DNA of 64,000 bases from Echinometra lucunter (Eukaryota; Echinodermata; Echinoidea; Camarodonta; Echinometridae). Position 1 is the stretch's first letter. Each line of letters starts with the position of its first letter. Where the stretch lies: the NCBI GenBank assembly GCA_029962745.1, contig CM057162.1, forward strand, positions 21,603,932-21,667,931. The letters are read 5' to 3'. Under the pieces are notes generated by a model that saw only the letters and a program-made list of their open reading frames with translations, had not been told where the DNA came from and did no database searches. The position numbers were made by a program, and so were the translations under genes. Shown here piece after piece: positions 23,503 through 34,505 of the stretch.

Positions 23503-26500
23503 ATTATCATCATCAGCAGCTTCATGATCAAATAGTTGGCGTCATCTAGCCGTGGACGGGAAACCGTCGCACAGTGGGCCAGGATAGCTCTAAAGTGCGC
23601 CAAAATTCATATTCACTCAGTTTTACTCTAATATTATGGTTAAATGATGGGTTTAAGGGCAATCAGACACGTAGAATCCGATGAAAACAATTTCAAACAC
23701 ATGTGACGTCATTAAAACACTGATTTCTGATTGGCTGCCGAAATCAGCGTGAGCTTATGTCTCTATGAGCCATTCGAAGTTCTTCTCAATAAACTTTGCA
23801 CATTATGTCATTGCTTTTTCTCCTCTACATAATTATCTCAGTATAATGTACAGAAAGTCTTTTATAGGTATGAATGTATAAAGTAATTCTTCAGGTATCA
23901 TGGAGTTAACGAATACATGATATTGAATGATGAAGTCCATGCATTCTCTCAGTCCATTTTTCGTAATAGGCCTATTGTTCATAATGTCAGAAGAATGCAT
24001 AACTTCGAAGAGTCTTCGAAATTATTTCCGAGGAATTACCTAGAAGAGTATTTGCAGATAGATAGATAGATGGATAGATGGATAGATAGATAGACAGATA
24101 GAAATATATAAATGTGTGTAAATCACAGGAGTGCATATATTGATGAATATGAGACAGATGGATGAATAAACAGAAATATACCTATAGATATGTGGATGAA
24201 TAGGATATAGATAGATAGAGGAATACTACGGATATGGATGGATGGATAGATAGACATAGGGATACGCGTAGATAGGCGGATGGATAGAAGGATGGATAGA
24301 GATAGGGATCGTGTAGATAGACAGATCATGGATAGACAGATAATTTATGTAGATGATGTAGATGGATGGATGGATAGATGGATAGATAGATAAAGAGGGA
24401 TACTTGTTGATATATAGGTAGATGAAAAGATAAATCGATCGAATCGATCAATCAACACCTTGAACTATGTGTTTTCTTTTAAATACTACTGGGATGAAAG
24501 CAGATTAGGAAAAGGAAAATGAAAGGTAAATAATTAAGCAACTAAGAAAGGGTTTCAGTTGTATGAAAAATTGCATGAAATAAATATAATAAACGAATTA
24601 ATGAATAAGTTTTAGGAATCCATACGATGTGAATCGTCACGTTTTAGCTGTGAAATGTAGAATGGAATTCATGTACCATACATATATCGCAGGGGAAAGT
24701 TTTAGCTTGTAGTTAGTACAACCTTTGGAAGAGAGGGTTTTTCAGCAACTAAAATATCAAGTCCTATAATAATATAAGTCTTGTTTACTTCTTATTGTGT
24801 TTATGGGACCTTGCCGTGTAAACAGTACCACTATAGAGAGCGTCTGGCCAACTCGGTTTCATTAGGCTACAACATGGCGCCATTTCTTTTGCATATTGTG
24901 CTTGCCTAACGTACAAACAAAACGCGCCATGTTGTTACTTAAATGGCATCGCGTGTAAAGAGCAGTAAAGAGTCATGCGCGCCCCCATGCGCCGCTGTAT
25001 AATGACGGAGAATCCTTCAGCAGGCGCGCGGCCCCAAATAACCTAATTTTCCGGGTAATGTGCCAAGGAAAATTCGGCTATAACATAAAAAGTGGCAGAA
25101 GGTGGCAGCCAAATTTGGTATGAACTTAAAGCTGAGACATCAAGGAAAACGCTGGTGATAAAATTGATTTGGAAATCCGTGGAAATCTAAACGTTTCTTA
25201 TGGATTTATAAAAAAACACGGAAAATCAGTCTATTTTGATCGATAATTACCCTATTATATTCACGAAGATTGTGTTTCTATCCATTTTAACCCATTCATA
25301 CAGTCAAATGAACTATCAGGAATATGTGGGAGCAAGTTTAGATCCATAAGTTAAAAACTTCATGTTGAAATAACTTATTTATTAAATTGGTCACTGTTTG
25401 CACTGAAACGCACAATATGTCGAATTTTGCGGTTTGAAGTAGGAAATTCACATCCTTAATGTACATACCGGAGTTAAATATTTTACTGAAGTATTCTTCA
25501 AGGTATTGTCTTTCAATAGGGCATGACAAAAATTGAAAAAAATAAATTGCCCAAAATTACTTTTGGCGCACTTTGGTTTCGCCCTGGCCCACTGTGCGTC
25601 GGGTCTCTGCTCCCAGTATAACTTATTTGTTGAAGTAGTGTGATCGTACTTTTTACAGAGAAGAAATACGACAGGGAATTTGCATGCAAGATAACTTACC
25701 CTCTTTTGAGTAGGTTCCACTTTCTTGTTACCCCGACTTACGTTACCGAGCTGCAAAAATCCTCCTTTATTTCACAAATACAGAGATGAAGATAAATATT
25801 GATATCAAATTTTAGCATTATCGAACAAATGCCATTACACCGTATGACTAAAGAGATTATTATAAAATGGGTTGCACAAAACGTCATATTGCAAATAAAT
25901 CGATTTCACATTCCACTAAGACAAAAATGAATATAAAATGATAAAAAAAAGTATAAGAAAAAAATGAATTTAATTCATGATCAACTAAAGAATGATTTTT
26001 ATTAATATTTTTTATACGTTTAATCATTGGCAGATTGGATCCATCAATTACTCACGACGTAATAACTATTGCCATGAGTTACAGCAACATTATTTTTTTT
26101 GTCTATTCATTCAGTCTACTTCATTTGTCACGTTGTTATCATTCATTAGTTTATGTATTAATTTACAATTTGCTTAAATCACGATTTATTCATTAAATTT
26201 GTCTAACTGTACTGTTGGGGTGCACTCTAAAGATATTGGGTAAAAATGTTCCATGAGGGTAATTATGTGTCCAACCAACCTTGGGCATTTCTTTGGGCTT
26301 TTCTTTTTATCCAATTTGATGGAAACTTTGCCCATTCTAATGTAATTACTGCTTATTTTTACCCGAACTTGAGAAAATGCTTCCCGCTTTGGGTAAAAAA
26401 ATTGCCCAAAGTTGGTTAGACACATAATTACCCTCGTGCTTGATAAAATTTTACCAAATATTTCTTACAGTGTGGTGGTAAAATTTAACACACTGTTCTG

Positions 26501-28324
26501 AGCAATGACGTTAATATCTGACCATGGAAGGCCGAGCATTAGCATATTTCTTAATTCGTGTCAAATCTGTCAGTTCCCAAGGAAAAAATGAATGGTAAAG
26601 GCACAGTTTGGTTGAATAGTAACCTTCCCAGCTGAATGCTTTTTTTACAAACCAGTTTTCAGCCATCCATAATTGCATATGATAGAACACGGTATCATAA
26701 AACATTTCTCAAATATTGACACCGTGGCAATATATTAGGTGTTAAAAAAGAAAAGAAAAAAAAATCCCCATTTTGATCTGGAAAAGCCTCAAAACTGTAC
26801 ATCAGATAATGCTGGAATTGATATGCGTCTTAATTAGTGGATAGTGTACAATTTTGTCGGAGGTGTTTTTGATAATGATATTATACATCATTTTTTTTAA
26901 ATGAAATTCATGCTTATTTTTAATTTAGGGTTCAGAATTCGCTCAATTTCCAACCTTCTGTACAAATCAATTCTTTGTACAGGAGTCAATGGTTGTGTGA
27001 GAGAGTGTGTGCCTCAATCCCCACACAAGGGCCGATGACAATTGCTGTGCATATACCCCACCCTTTCAAGCTCGCTCTAGTCAGCAAGCCTCTCATGGCA
27101 AGCCCATGACTTTTTGTGGGGATTGAGCGCACACTCTCAACACACCCGCTGACTCCTGTACAAAGTTTTGATTTGTGCAGAATGTTGGACATTGAGCAAA
27201 ATCTGAACCCTAACTTCCAAAATAACCACGAGCACCTAGTATGACAGCATTTCCACTTGATCTGTAAAATATAACTGCATGTCATGACGATGGTTACTTA
27301 CTTCGGGGTCGATTGGGCATTGTCCACATGGTGAAGAGGATAAACGCGATGATAGTTAAGAAAACCAGTGTGACCACCATGGTTATATAATGCTGGGATT
27401 TAAATACGCCTTCTGAGGAACAAAAGATATATTGGCACAATAATCAGGATAAAGATTTGCCTACCTAATAGTCTTTAGGGTTTGTTTGACTTTACGGTTT
27501 ATACATTCTGTAGAATTTATTGTTCACGAGAAATATGCGCCAAAATTATTTAAGTTTGATATTTCCTCTGTGCACTAAGGTATCAAAATATTAATCTACT
27601 TTGATTTTAAATAAATTAACAAAAATCTAAAACGACTATGGCAAAATTACAGATATGGCATTCATGATATTTCAAGAAACATAATCGTTGATATGATTTT
27701 CGTTGTTGCAACAAATCTTACTCGCTTTCATAAGTGACCTTGAAAATTGTGCTTGAACTTTTCAAATACATGCAATAAGGGAAATGTCCGGGGAAAAAGC
27801 ATTACAACGTTTCGAGTCTAAATGTACAAACAAGAGTTACTCTGACTTGAAATTAAATGATAAGAATATCAATACTTATTGATTTTCAATAGAAATGGGA
27901 AATGGAACATATCTAGTGCTAAATAAATGTACGTAACGATATACATACGAAAAAAATTATCAGGGACTATCTGAGGACTTTTTTTGTGATTTTTAGGAAG
28001 AGAAAATTATTAGCAACAATCAGCAGGCCTTTTTTTTATCAAAACTTCTTAGACTAAACATTTTGCTCTAAGATTATTAACATGTATGAGTATATATTCT
28101 GCAATCAAGGTAAATATAACTTTGAACTAAAAAATAATGTAATCTGTATGACTTGTATGAAAGCTTGAAATGGAGAACACAATTCTTTCCAATTCCATAT
28201 GAAAACTATTTAGGGATACGTTGAGATATCAGAAACTGGTTCAAATGTGATTATACTATGTGAATAACAAGCACGAATTGTTCGGCAATGCAATAAAACC
28301 AGTGACTTAAAAAAAGCTCTGTAC

Positions 28325-28386
<62 letters not shown>

Positions 28387-28609
28387 GGCGAGAAAAAAAA
28401 ATCTTTCTGTATGAAGCATGGAAGCATTTTGGATGTTTCTGTAGTACAAAACTGCTCATAACTAAAAAGATTACAATTTGTAATAAGAAATATATTTTTT
28501 TTAATGAATTCATGTCTTGATAGAAATGGTATGGAAATGAGAAATAGTACTTACCAAAGAAAAGAATAGCTAGCACACAGGCAAACTTCGTTACAGCAAT
28601 AAAAGCCAT
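17930..28609 (-). CDS. putative single-pass membrane signalling adaptor with YxxM motifs
   Basis: I do not recognise the gene. Exon A (28609-28555): MAFIAVTKFACVLAILFF, a signal peptide, donor GTAAGT, phase 1. Exon B (27412-27302): a short ectodomain stub, then a membrane span (ITMVVTLVFLTIIAFILF) and a basic stop-transfer end (PNRPR), phase 1 to 1. Exon C (25750-25700), 17 basic residues; exon D (21323-21165), 53 residues with STYIELDHEDDNPYLSPGG; exon E (18349-17930), 139 residues with stop. C, D and E all join in phase 0 with strong TTTTTGCAG/ATCTCAG acceptors and GTAAGT donors. Exon E holds EYTSM, EYMPM and NYTDM (YxxM, the PI3-kinase p85 SH2-binding consensus) and ends AYEN (YxN, a Grb2-type site); exon D has a YxxL-x7-Y pair close to an ITAM. 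Oddity: B ends in phase 1 but C needs phase 0, so an exon is missing from my model or B/C belong to different isoforms. Ectodomain exons could also have been missed. Confidence 0.55.
18945..19262. repeat. tandem pair of about 157-base units
   Basis: ATATGCCATTTCTCATATTA...GTGTGCAAAAAAA.TGCCAT...CCCACTCGGTCGCTTCCCTC occurs at 18945 and again from about 19105 with substitutions. Intronic in the adaptor gene. The CGGTCGCTTTGCTCC words recur near 19735. Confidence 0.65.
20040..20711. mobile_element. MITE with 'TATGGTGGCCCTGAAGT' ends, hosting a nested MITE
   Basis: TATGGTGGCCCTGAAGTACG...CAACAGGTCATGTGCGACGT at the left returns inverted at the right (CACGTCGCACATGACTTGTT...ACTTCAGGGCCACCATA). 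The right interior has a tandem of about 23-base GCATC..GGTCATGAA units. A relative lies at 52617-52995. It sits in the intron between adaptor exons D and E. Confidence 0.8.
20113..20493. mobile_element. nested MITE rich in GCGACCG palindromes
   Basis: ACTGCTTTCGCACCTAGGTA and TACCTAGGTGTGAAAGCAGT bound a 381-base insert made largely of GATCGGTCGC / GCGACCGATC words. It lies inside the 20040-20711 element, whose relative at 52617 lacks it. Confidence 0.75.
21807..21965. mobile_element. short MITE
   Basis: GGGGACCGTTTCATGAAGGT..GTCAGCACTGACA at the left pairs with TGTCAGCGCTGACAACTTTC..ATGAAAACGGTGCCC at the right. Confidence 0.75.
22370..23130. repeat. giant purine-rich trinucleotide microsatellite (GAA/GTA/GGA)
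   Basis: About 760 bases of alternating (GAA)n, (GTA)n with GCA interruptions, and GGA-rich blocks such as TAGGGGGAGAAGAGGAGGAG repeated several times. Long open frames of Leu/Ser/Phe/Tyr here are artefacts of triplet periodicity. Intronic in the adaptor gene. Confidence 0.95.
23371..23515. repeat. (ATT)n then (CAT)n microsatellite
   Basis: About 50 bases of TTA/ATT triplets followed by about 90 bases of CAT triplets. Confidence 0.95.
23570..25596. mobile_element. 2.0-kb inverted-repeat DNA element
   Basis: CACAGTGGGCCAGG...AGTGCGCCAAAA at the left returns inverted at the right (TTTTGGCGCACTTTGG...CCTGGCCCACTGTG). CGTCG flanks it directly on both sides (23565-23569 and 25597-25601), as a 5-bp target-site duplication would. 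The CAC terminus recalls CMC/Chapaev-like ends, but no transposase frame remains, so the superfamily is open. It lies in an intron of the adaptor gene, about 100 bases from exon C. Confidence 0.7.
24056..24420. repeat. degenerate (GATA/GATG)n array
   Basis: AGATAGATAGATGGATAGAT-type tetramers with many substitutions, inside the 2.0-kb element. Confidence 0.9.
26222..26473. mobile_element. MITE of the 'TTGGGTAAA' type
   Basis: GCACTCTAAAGATATTGGGTAAAA at the left pairs with TTTTACCAAATATTTCTTAC..AGTGT at the right, with an ACATAATTACCCTC / GAGGGTAATTATGT inner pair. Its right end mimics a splice donor on the minus strand. Confidence 0.7.
26925..27213. mobile_element. MITE with about 100-base inverted arms
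   Basis: It starts TTAGGGTTCAGAATTCGCTC and ends GAGCAAAATCTGAACCCTAA. The arms match over about 100 bases (CTGTACAAA...GACTCC, GTGAGAGAGTGTGTGCC...CAATCCCCAC). It lies 89 bases beyond the donor side of the transmembrane exon. Confidence 0.85.
28328..28383. repeat. (TA)n microsatellite
   Basis: About 28 TA units between the signal-peptide exon and the transmembrane exon. Confidence 0.95.
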
Positions 28610-28619
28610 CTCATGCCAC

Positions 28620-31445
28620 AAAATGATTTCCTTGAATTTCCTTAAATTTACGCATATCCTTAATCCATTCTACCTGACAAAATCACTGTTGTGTTTTAAC
28701 TGAGTGAATGCATAGATCAGTATACAATCTTTAGTGCGTTTAATAGTAAGTCCATCGTTAAATGAGCGAATCCGAAACACAAGATAGCTATTTGCAGACC
28801 GACAGGCAACTTAAAGAGATTTTCTTCTTGATACATTCAGTGGGGTTCCCTAAGTGAGCTGTCAGTCTTGTGCATTATTCGATTTCACTTTCGACATCAC
28901 ATTAGGGTGGGATCGAAAGTAGATTAATTTTATATAATGTTGAGAAATAATAATTCATCAACAGTTATGGACTCTTCTATTGGGAATGGATATGCACTCT
29001 AGCTCCAATTTCAGGGAAGTTCCTGGGAGGGAGGGGGGGGGGGGGAGCGCACATTGTATATAATGTGCGGAGGGTATGTTCCAATGAGGAGACCCCCCTT
29101 TTTACCCTCAAATTTCCGTTCGAAATCATACCATTTTTTTTCTTGTTGAGAAAAAGAAGAAAGAAAGTCGATCCAAGGCACCGCATTTTGTCATCCCGTC
29201 GATTCGGCGCTTCGCATCGTTTTTGGTGACAAGTTGAAAACGCGTTTCATTCCATGTACCCTAGCCTCGCCGTGAGTGAAATTCAGTTCCAGTGACCCCC
29301 TCCCCCCCCCCCAAGTTAGTAGTTTGCTCGTTCCGAAGAGCCCCCCCCCCCTTTGTCTTATACCAGCGGCACAAAGCTACCAGTCTTTTGGGGCCGAGTG
29401 CCCTCCATGTGTTCTTTGCATTTTATGATTATAAAGCAATCATAAAATAATCATCAAAGTAGATGATTAGTTGCTGCAAGAAAATATCAACATTAATCTT
29501 CATCAGTGCTATAATGCATAATTACGAGACCCAGGTGACTGATACAAAATCTTTGATCATAAATTCTTAGCTAAAGACCGAGCTTTCCCAGGTGTCACAA
29601 TTTTGACATATGCAGAGAATATTGCTTTTATTTGCCTTAAGAAAATGATGGTTGAAAACGCTTCCTGCCCCCAGGAAATGAGAGCGCAGTATACACGTAT
29701 CATCCTTGATACCTCTCTTCTTTCCCTCTCCAAAAAAAAAAATTATGCAAAGAAACATTTTAAAGTAAAAAAAAAGACAATAAGGTAAGAATGAATTAAG
29801 AAATATTTTCTCCATGATCATGAATATCCATACAAATTCAAACAGATTCATAAAAAGAAACATAATCATACAAATATCATACAAATTCATTCCCAACCAG
29901 TCTGTTCAAGATGGTTTTATTTTCAAAGATTAAAGATGAAATATCAAAATATGATCATTCCTAATAACCTTCAGTCTATGTTTCTTTATTAACCCTAAAA
30001 AGGCTGGGGTGGAATCCACCCCCCCCCCCCCCGAATGTTTCGCGCGATATGTCCACAACGCGCTTAGAAGTCCCCACGACGCTGCACGACTTTTTTCTCT
30101 AGCATCTCGCGCATCCTTTGAGACCAAATTCGTAACGTCCGAGTACGCAGTACCGAAGTTACGCAATATTTTGTATTCGCATGTCGGATCAAAAAATAAT
30201 TGCTCTAAAACGTGATTTCAAGTACAAATCCAATACAAATTGTGTTTTCAGCAAAAATTCATATATGATTATTTTTACTATTAATGATCCAAATCAATTA
30301 GTTTTACTCTGGTTATTAATCAAAATAGTATTGGCGACGAATTTCATCGAAAAAACAATAAAAAACAAAGAGTCCAAAAACAAAGAAATACATAAGAAAT
30401 TAAATTCGATTCCAATCTTTTGTTAAAAATACCACAAAGAGTATTTACAACAAAAATAAGACTATTTGGAGCTTCATCTAGTGATTAATAGCAAAAAGTC
30501 TGATTTACGCATAAATTAACATAATTAATTACCTAACGAATTATTTCGCAAAATTTAACTATGCAGAATGGTAGATGACGTCACGGGTGACGTGCGTGCC
30601 GATTTTCAATGCGATCGTGCGATCGACGGCCGAGATTTCAAGGGGGGGGGTGGAATCTGCCCCCCCCCCCCCGATATAGCATCCCTAAAAAGCCCAGCCT
30701 GGTTAGGGTTAAATTTATATTCATGGGGGACTAGGTTTTGAAATGCAGGGTTTCGTGGAAATATTGGGGCTCATAGTATGATTTCGAGATTCACGCAAAC
30801 AAATTAATTAAAAAATGTCTTTATTTTCTGCTATTTCCTCTTCTGCCTTGTCATATTTTGTTTCCATAGCTCCTGTATCATGTTTATAATCCCTTTTTTC
30901 GGATTATTTTTAGAACATGGAATCGAATCCTTCATAATCACTTTTCAATCTTGTTTTGCTTTTAATAACCATGACAACTTAAGGCTGCTGCTAAATAGAC
31001 AAAGACAATCCCTGGAGGAGGGGGGCCGGGGGGGGGGGGGGACACCATGGACTTTCAGTATGGACCCTAAACAAGTTATCCTTCGATTTCAGAATACCAT
31101 AAACAAGTAGTCATGTTTTCCCCCACCCTAAACAAGTATATTCAAATCAAGCTATTGTAAAAGTATACCTTTTCTTCCCTAATTTTTGCATTTTGATACG
31201 CTTTTCACTGTACGCACTTACATCGCCCGTACGTCACGTGAAAAACAACCCCTGTACTGGTTTTTGAGGACGAGCATGGTTTCCACCAGGTGTCCACCAA
31301 TGGCAGGGCCCCCCCCCCCCGGAGGAAATGGTTCTAATAAAAAGTCTCGCTTCATTTATTGCGCATCTCATTTCCTGTTTGATACTTATACCATGCAGTC
31401 TGCACGACCTCATCGATATTTCTGCCTATGCTCATTTTCATTTGT
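28620..31445. other. upstream and intergenic stretch
   Basis: No clear TATA box precedes the adaptor's first exon. Several poly-G/poly-C runs (29030, 29303, 29341, 30018, 30643-30672, 31019-31041, 31310) punctuate AT-rich sequence. CCCTAAACAAGTAT-type words at 31066-31140 look like part of a dispersed repeat. No gene recognised. Confidence 0.45.
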
Positions 31446-31449
31446 GTAT

Positions 31450-31721
31450 TTGAAGAGCTTATTTTCTAAAGGCGCTATATCCATTTTGCGACGAAACCGA
31501 GGTATAAGTAGGACTGGATGCCTGTTCCACATGCACTTTGATATGACTTATCTGAATATAAAGTTTCAGAAAGTAAAAAAATGGGTAGAAATATACGAAG
31601 AGGTGGATTGCAAAAACCAATATATCAAATTTTGTCGAATCGAGGTATTTGAATTTAAAGATCAATAACGATAAAGAAAATGATAAGAACTTTGTGTTAC
31701 TTTTGACCATTAAAAAAAAAA
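31450..31721. mobile_element. truncated copy of the 'GGCGCTAAATC' foldback family
   Basis: TTTGAAGAGCTTATTTTCTA, then AAGGCGCTATATCC and GAAACCGAGGTAT, follow the order of 905-965 in the first copy, then run into the gap. Confidence 0.6.
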
Positions 31722-32221
31722 NNNNNNNNNNNNNNNNNNNNNNNNNNNNNNNNNNNNNNNNNNNNNNNNNNNNNNNNNNNNNNNNNNNNNNNNNNNNNNN
31801 NNNNNNNNNNNNNNNNNNNNNNNNNNNNNNNNNNNNNNNNNNNNNNNNNNNNNNNNNNNNNNNNNNNNNNNNNNNNNNNNNNNNNNNNNNNNNNNNNNNN
31901 NNNNNNNNNNNNNNNNNNNNNNNNNNNNNNNNNNNNNNNNNNNNNNNNNNNNNNNNNNNNNNNNNNNNNNNNNNNNNNNNNNNNNNNNNNNNNNNNNNNN
32001 NNNNNNNNNNNNNNNNNNNNNNNNNNNNNNNNNNNNNNNNNNNNNNNNNNNNNNNNNNNNNNNNNNNNNNNNNNNNNNNNNNNNNNNNNNNNNNNNNNNN
32101 NNNNNNNNNNNNNNNNNNNNNNNNNNNNNNNNNNNNNNNNNNNNNNNNNNNNNNNNNNNNNNNNNNNNNNNNNNNNNNNNNNNNNNNNNNNNNNNNNNNN
32201 NNNNNNNNNNNNNNNNNNNNN
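31722..32221. other. assembly gap, 500 N
   Basis: Exactly 500 N, a scaffold placeholder. It falls at the edge of a tandem repeat, which probably broke the assembly; the true length is unknown. Confidence 0.99.
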
Positions 32222-34505
32222 ATAGCCGACCTAGTAAAACGTTTGTAAATGTTTTGTTGAAGGTTTCTGAAAACGTTTTGTGAACGTTATTAAGATGAAG
32301 ACCGTAGGCAGACCTAATAAAAATGTTTGTAAACGTTTTGTGAACGTTGTGAAATATTTGTGAACGTTTATTCAAGACGAAGACGTACGGACCTAATAAA
32401 AAACGTTTTGTAACGTTTTGGAAACGTTCTGACAAGGTTTTGGAAACGTTCTAAACAACGTTTTGTGAACGTTTATTAAAGACGAAGACGCAGCAGACCT
32501 ATAAAAACGTTTTGTAAACATTTTGTGAACGTTCTGAAAATATTTTGTGAACGTTTATTCAAGACGAAGACGTAGTGGACCTAATAAAAAACGTTTTGTA
32601 AACGTTTTCGAAACGTTCTGAAAACGTTTTGTGAACGTTTATTAAAGACGAAGACGTAGCGGACCTAATAAAAACGTTTTGTGAACGTTCTCAAAATGTT
32701 TTGTGAACGTTCATTAAAGACAAAGACGCAGCAGACCTAATAAAAACGTTTTATGAACGTTTATTAAAGTCGAAGACGAAACGGATCTAATAAAATGTTT
32801 TGTAACAATTATTAAAGACGAAGATGTAGCAGACCTAATAAATGTGTTCTAAGAACGTTCTGAAACGTTTTGTGTTGGGTAATCTATTTGCCGTCTAATC
32901 ACCAGTTTATCTAATGTTCGATGACCTGATGAACTTGAAAAATATTCAGGTCTGAGAAGGAGACTAGCATCACAGACACAGGACGATTTGATTTTTAGTA
33001 TTATGCAAAGTTAACCCTAAAGGTTCAATACACGTTCATGAATCATATTTGCAATAGGGTTGTACATAAACTAATGTACACTGCATTGCAATAGACATAA
33101 CACGCAAAATAACGCAGTTATGGCATTGTTTGTAATTGTATGTGTAAACGTAGTCGATGAAGATGGTAATATGAAAGGGCAAAAAATGTAAAAAAAAAAA
33201 AAAAAAAAAAAATTGACACCGCCGTCGCCGGGAGTCGAACCAGGGACCATGAGGATGTGAGACCAGTGCTTTACCGATGGACCAGAATATAGTCCATAGA
33301 GATAACACGTAGATGGAAAATGGGATTCCTAAATCATATCTTCCAGTTCAAATTTCGATATGTTCCTGACATCTGATTAAAAAATAAATGGCACACTTAC
33401 GATAGAGAATTTTCTCAGCTACAACATACTCGAAGCTGGGAAAAAATCGAGTAGAAATAACGGAGCTGTTGCTCAAAAAAGACGGGAATGTAGAATCAAG
33501 AATTAGAAAAAGGTCATGTCCCATAGACAATACACGCAAACTGTGAAAAAATGACATGCCTCCGTTTATCGTAAGATTAGACCATGATGCAGTTCTCAAA
33601 TGAAAAATAAAGGCAATTGGTATATAAGAGCATTGTCTCAGCTACAACATACTGAAATCCTGGCGAAAATCGACCAACAATAAGCGAGATAGTCTTGATT
33701 AAAGGTAAAAAACATGACGTCATAATTGAAAAAATGAAATTTTGAGTTCACATGAGAATATGGTAACGTTCCGACTGTTCGACCCCCAATTTTTTTCATG
33801 AATTCAAATCTTCAATTCATAGGCTTTCAGAAAATGTAAAAAAAAAGGGGGGTCCCCATGCTTTTTAACGAGCTATGGCGGATTTTAAAGGGGCATGTTT
33901 TTGCATGTTTTTACGTTATTTGCCCCATAGACGCGCGCACGGATTTTAAACTTTGACGCGTGCGTGCGGCGTTTTGGTAAGTTGAAATCGATTCTAAACT
34001 TGATGGAAATGGTCAAGAAATGTCTCAGAATTGCAATTCAAGTGAAAAAACGGCGTTTTTACGTTATTTACGAGTTGCGCACGCGCAAAACGCGCGCGCG
34101 GGCGCTTACGCGCGGAAATTTTTGAAATGCTTAAAATGACCTGAAATGGATTTTGGTTTGATCCATGAGTGATTTTGAGCATTTTTAAATTTTGCGCGCG
34201 CACTGACGCGCGGACGTACGCGTACGCGCGCGTTTAAAAAGTTGGAATTGTTCAGATTGACATGAATATTCATCATGCCAAATATGAATGAAAAATGATA
34301 TTCCGTTATGAAGATATGACCATGAGATGATTTTTACAAAATGGCGCCTGGATGACGTCACGATGACCCGATGACCTTGAAAATGACTAGAAATCCGAGA
34401 TCTCGTTATGACTGATGATTCCTGAAAATTTGACGAAAAATGATTCAGCCAGTTCTGAGATCTCGACTGCACAAAAAAGTGGGTACCAATAAAAAGAATA
34501 ATAAC
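32222..34505. repeat. long repeat unit 1, left side lost in gap
   Basis: About 660 bases of a degenerate satellite built on ACGTTTTGTGAACGTTTATT and GACGAAGACGTAGCGGACCT words are followed by a 1.6-kb body. The body is almost the same as 35918-37550, at an offset of 3045 bases, and includes the tRNA-like piece and the CpG-rich core. It ends at GTGGGTACCAATAAAAAGAA. Confidence 0.9.
33221..33292 (-). pseudogene. tRNA-like pseudogene in unit 1
   Basis: The minus strand has an A-box-like TGGTCCATCGG (33284-33274) and a perfect B box GGTTCGACTCC (33241-33231) at tRNA spacing. The anticodon and acceptor stems do not pair, so it is a degenerate tRNA or SINE head. A T-run of about 20 (read as A on the plus strand) follows it, like a pol III terminator. 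Confidence 0.6.

Noticed and set aside
26467..26505. Minus-strand mini-exon (acceptor TTGCTCAG, donor GTAAGA) that would repair the phase problem of the adaptor gene
   Set aside because: The donor lies in the inverted end of the 26222-26473 MITE; the match to splice consensus is probably accidental without transcript support.
31186..31668. 160-residue plus-strand open frame
   Set aside because: It spans a poly-C run and a truncated MITE copy, with no recognisable domain.
31649..32435. Open frames running across the N block
   Set aside because: They consist mostly of unknown residues from the 500-base gap.
33221..33292. Functional tRNA gene
   Set aside because: Boxes A and B are present, but acceptor and anticodon stems do not pair.
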